From assembly GCF_009908285.1 (NCBI RefSeq), contig NZ_JAAARM010000004.1, forward strand, positions 186,001 through 250,000: a DNA stretch of 64,000 bases. The letters are read 5' to 3'. The position numbers and the translations under genes were made by a program. Below are positions 63,227 to 64,000 of this stretch, piece by piece. Under the pieces are notes generated by a model that saw only the letters and a list, made by a program, of their open reading frames with translations, had not been told where the DNA came from and did no database searches. The DNA is from Pseudomonas sp. Fl4BN1. GTDB lineage: Bacteria > Pseudomonadota > Gammaproteobacteria > Pseudomonadales > Pseudomonadaceae. Each line of letters begins with the position of its first letter. Position 1 is the stretch's first letter.

Positions 63227-64000
63227 TCAAATCACGATCAGGTCGGCTTGCAGCGCGCCGGCCTGTTTCAAGGCTTCGAGAATCGCCATCAGGTCGCCTG
63301 GCGCAGCCCCCACCTGGTTCACCGCACGGACAATCTCATCCAGGGTGGTGCCAGGGCCGAACTTGAACATCGGCTTGGCTTCCTGCTGGGCATTGACCCG
63401 CGAGCGCGGCACCACCGCCGTCTGGCCATTGGACAGAGGGCCGGGCTGGCTGACGATCGGATCTTCGGTAATGGTCACGGTCAGGCTGCCGTGGGTCACC
63501 GCAGCGGGCGACACCTTGACGTTCTGGCCAATCACGATGGTACCGGTACGCGAATTGATAATGACCTTGGCCACCGCCTGCCCCGGATCGATTTCCAGGT
63601 TTTCCAGGATCGACAGGTAGTCCACACGCTGGCTTGGGTCCAAGGGCGCAGTCACGCGGATCGAACCGCCATCGACCGCCTGGGCCACGCCAGGGCCGAG
63701 CATGTCGTTGATCTTGTCGACAACGCGCTTGGCGGTGGTGAAGTCCGAACGGTTGAGGTTCAAGGTCAGGCTGTTGCCCTGATTGAAACCACTGGGCACG
63801 GCGCGCTCTACCGAGGCACCACCGGGAATACGGCCGGCCGACGGTACGTTAACCGTGATCTTCGAGCCGTCTCGCCCTTCGGCGTCGAAACCGCCCACCA
63901 CCAGGTTGCCCTGGGCAATGGCGTAGACGTTGCCGTCGATACCTTTGAGCGGGGTCAGCAGCAAGGTGCCGCCGCGCAGGCTCTTGGAGTTGCCGATGGA
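63227..64000 (-). CDS. flgI: Flagellar P-ring protein FlgI (C-terminal part)
   Basis: The reading frame is open to the right edge of the window, so the start lies outside; 257 C-terminal residues are visible (family length about 365-370). Signatures include [37 protein letters not shown] and the ending [14 protein letters not shown]. FlgI forms the periplasmic P-ring bushing around the rod. Confidence 0.96.
   Translation of the reverse strand, partial: SIGNSKSLRGGTLLLTPLKGIDGNVYAIAQGNLVVGGFDAEGRDGSKITVNVPSAGRIPGGASVERAVPSGFNQGNSLTLNLNRSDFTTAKRVVDKINDMLGPGVAQAVDGGSIRVTAPLDPSQRVDYLSILENLEIDPGQAVAKVIINSRTGTIVIGQNVKVSPAAVTHGSLTVTITEDPIVSQPGPLSNGQTAVVPRSRVNAQQEAKPMFKFGPGTTLDEIVRAVNQVGAAPGDLMAILEALKQAGALQADLIVI

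Noticed and set aside
1..64000. Mobile elements, CRISPR arrays, tRNA or rRNA genes
   Set aside because: No transposase, integrase, regularly spaced repeats or structural RNA was found; only short REP-like palindromes occur.

Overview
The window is a contiguous flagellar, chemotaxis and flagellin-glycosylation region, with every convincing gene on the minus strand. Gene content, order and GC-rich codon use point to a Pseudomonas of the P. fluorescens group: FleQ/FleS/FleR and FlhF/FleN regulators, FlaG, the HptB-HsbR-HsbA module, motC-motD after cheB, and sigma-54 and sigma-28 type promoters. The species cannot be fixed from sequence reading alone. No rRNA, tRNA, CRISPR array, insertion sequence or prophage was seen.

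In transcription order (high to low coordinates) the window starts inside flgI (P-ring), followed by flgJ, flgK and flgL (58.3-64.0 kb). Between flgL and fliC lies a roughly 21-kb glycosylation island (36.8-58.2 kb). It begins with a 1190-residue multidomain glycosyltransferase. Next comes a six-gene set (50-54.4 kb and just below) for a CDP-linked, C-methylated 6-deoxysugar: rfbF, rfbG, an RmlC-type epimerase, a zinc-binding C-methyltransferase, an SDR reductase and a second methyltransferase, plus a CmcI-type methyltransferase/hydroxylase. A second large glycosyltransferase (about 978 residues) follows. The complete pseudaminic acid pathway comes next (pseB, pseC, pseF, a pseG-pseH fusion, pseI), then a FabH-like ketoacyl synthase, a Maf-type motility accessory factor and an 89-residue protein of unknown role. 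The flagellin itself is short (283 residues), so the filament surface is probably shaped largely by glycans.

Below fliC are flaG, fliD, fliS and fliT, then the regulators fleQ, fleS and fleR. The basal body and export genes follow: fliEFGHIJ, the hsbA-hsbR-hptB module, fliK, fliLMNOPQR-flhB, flhA, flhF, fleN and fliA. Last are cheY, cheZ, cheA, cheB, motC, motD, a ParA-family ATPase and the first 46 codons of a CheW-like (ParP-type) gene. This places in one block what is split over several loci in P. aeruginosa.

Regulatory sequence fits the Pseudomonas flagellar hierarchy. Sigma-54 type -24/-12 elements precede fliE, fleS, fliK, fliL and flhA, and possibly rfbF and fliD. Sigma-28 (FliA) type elements precede fliC, fliS and the CheW-like gene. 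Several terminator hairpins sit directly in front of start codons (flaG, maf, parP), suggesting readthrough or attenuation. REP-like palindromes occupy two operon gaps. The most novel-looking part is the CDP-branched-sugar cassette coupled to pseudaminic acid and two very large glycosyltransferases. A second point of interest is a repeat array in CheA that resembles the CheY-binding tail of CheZ.
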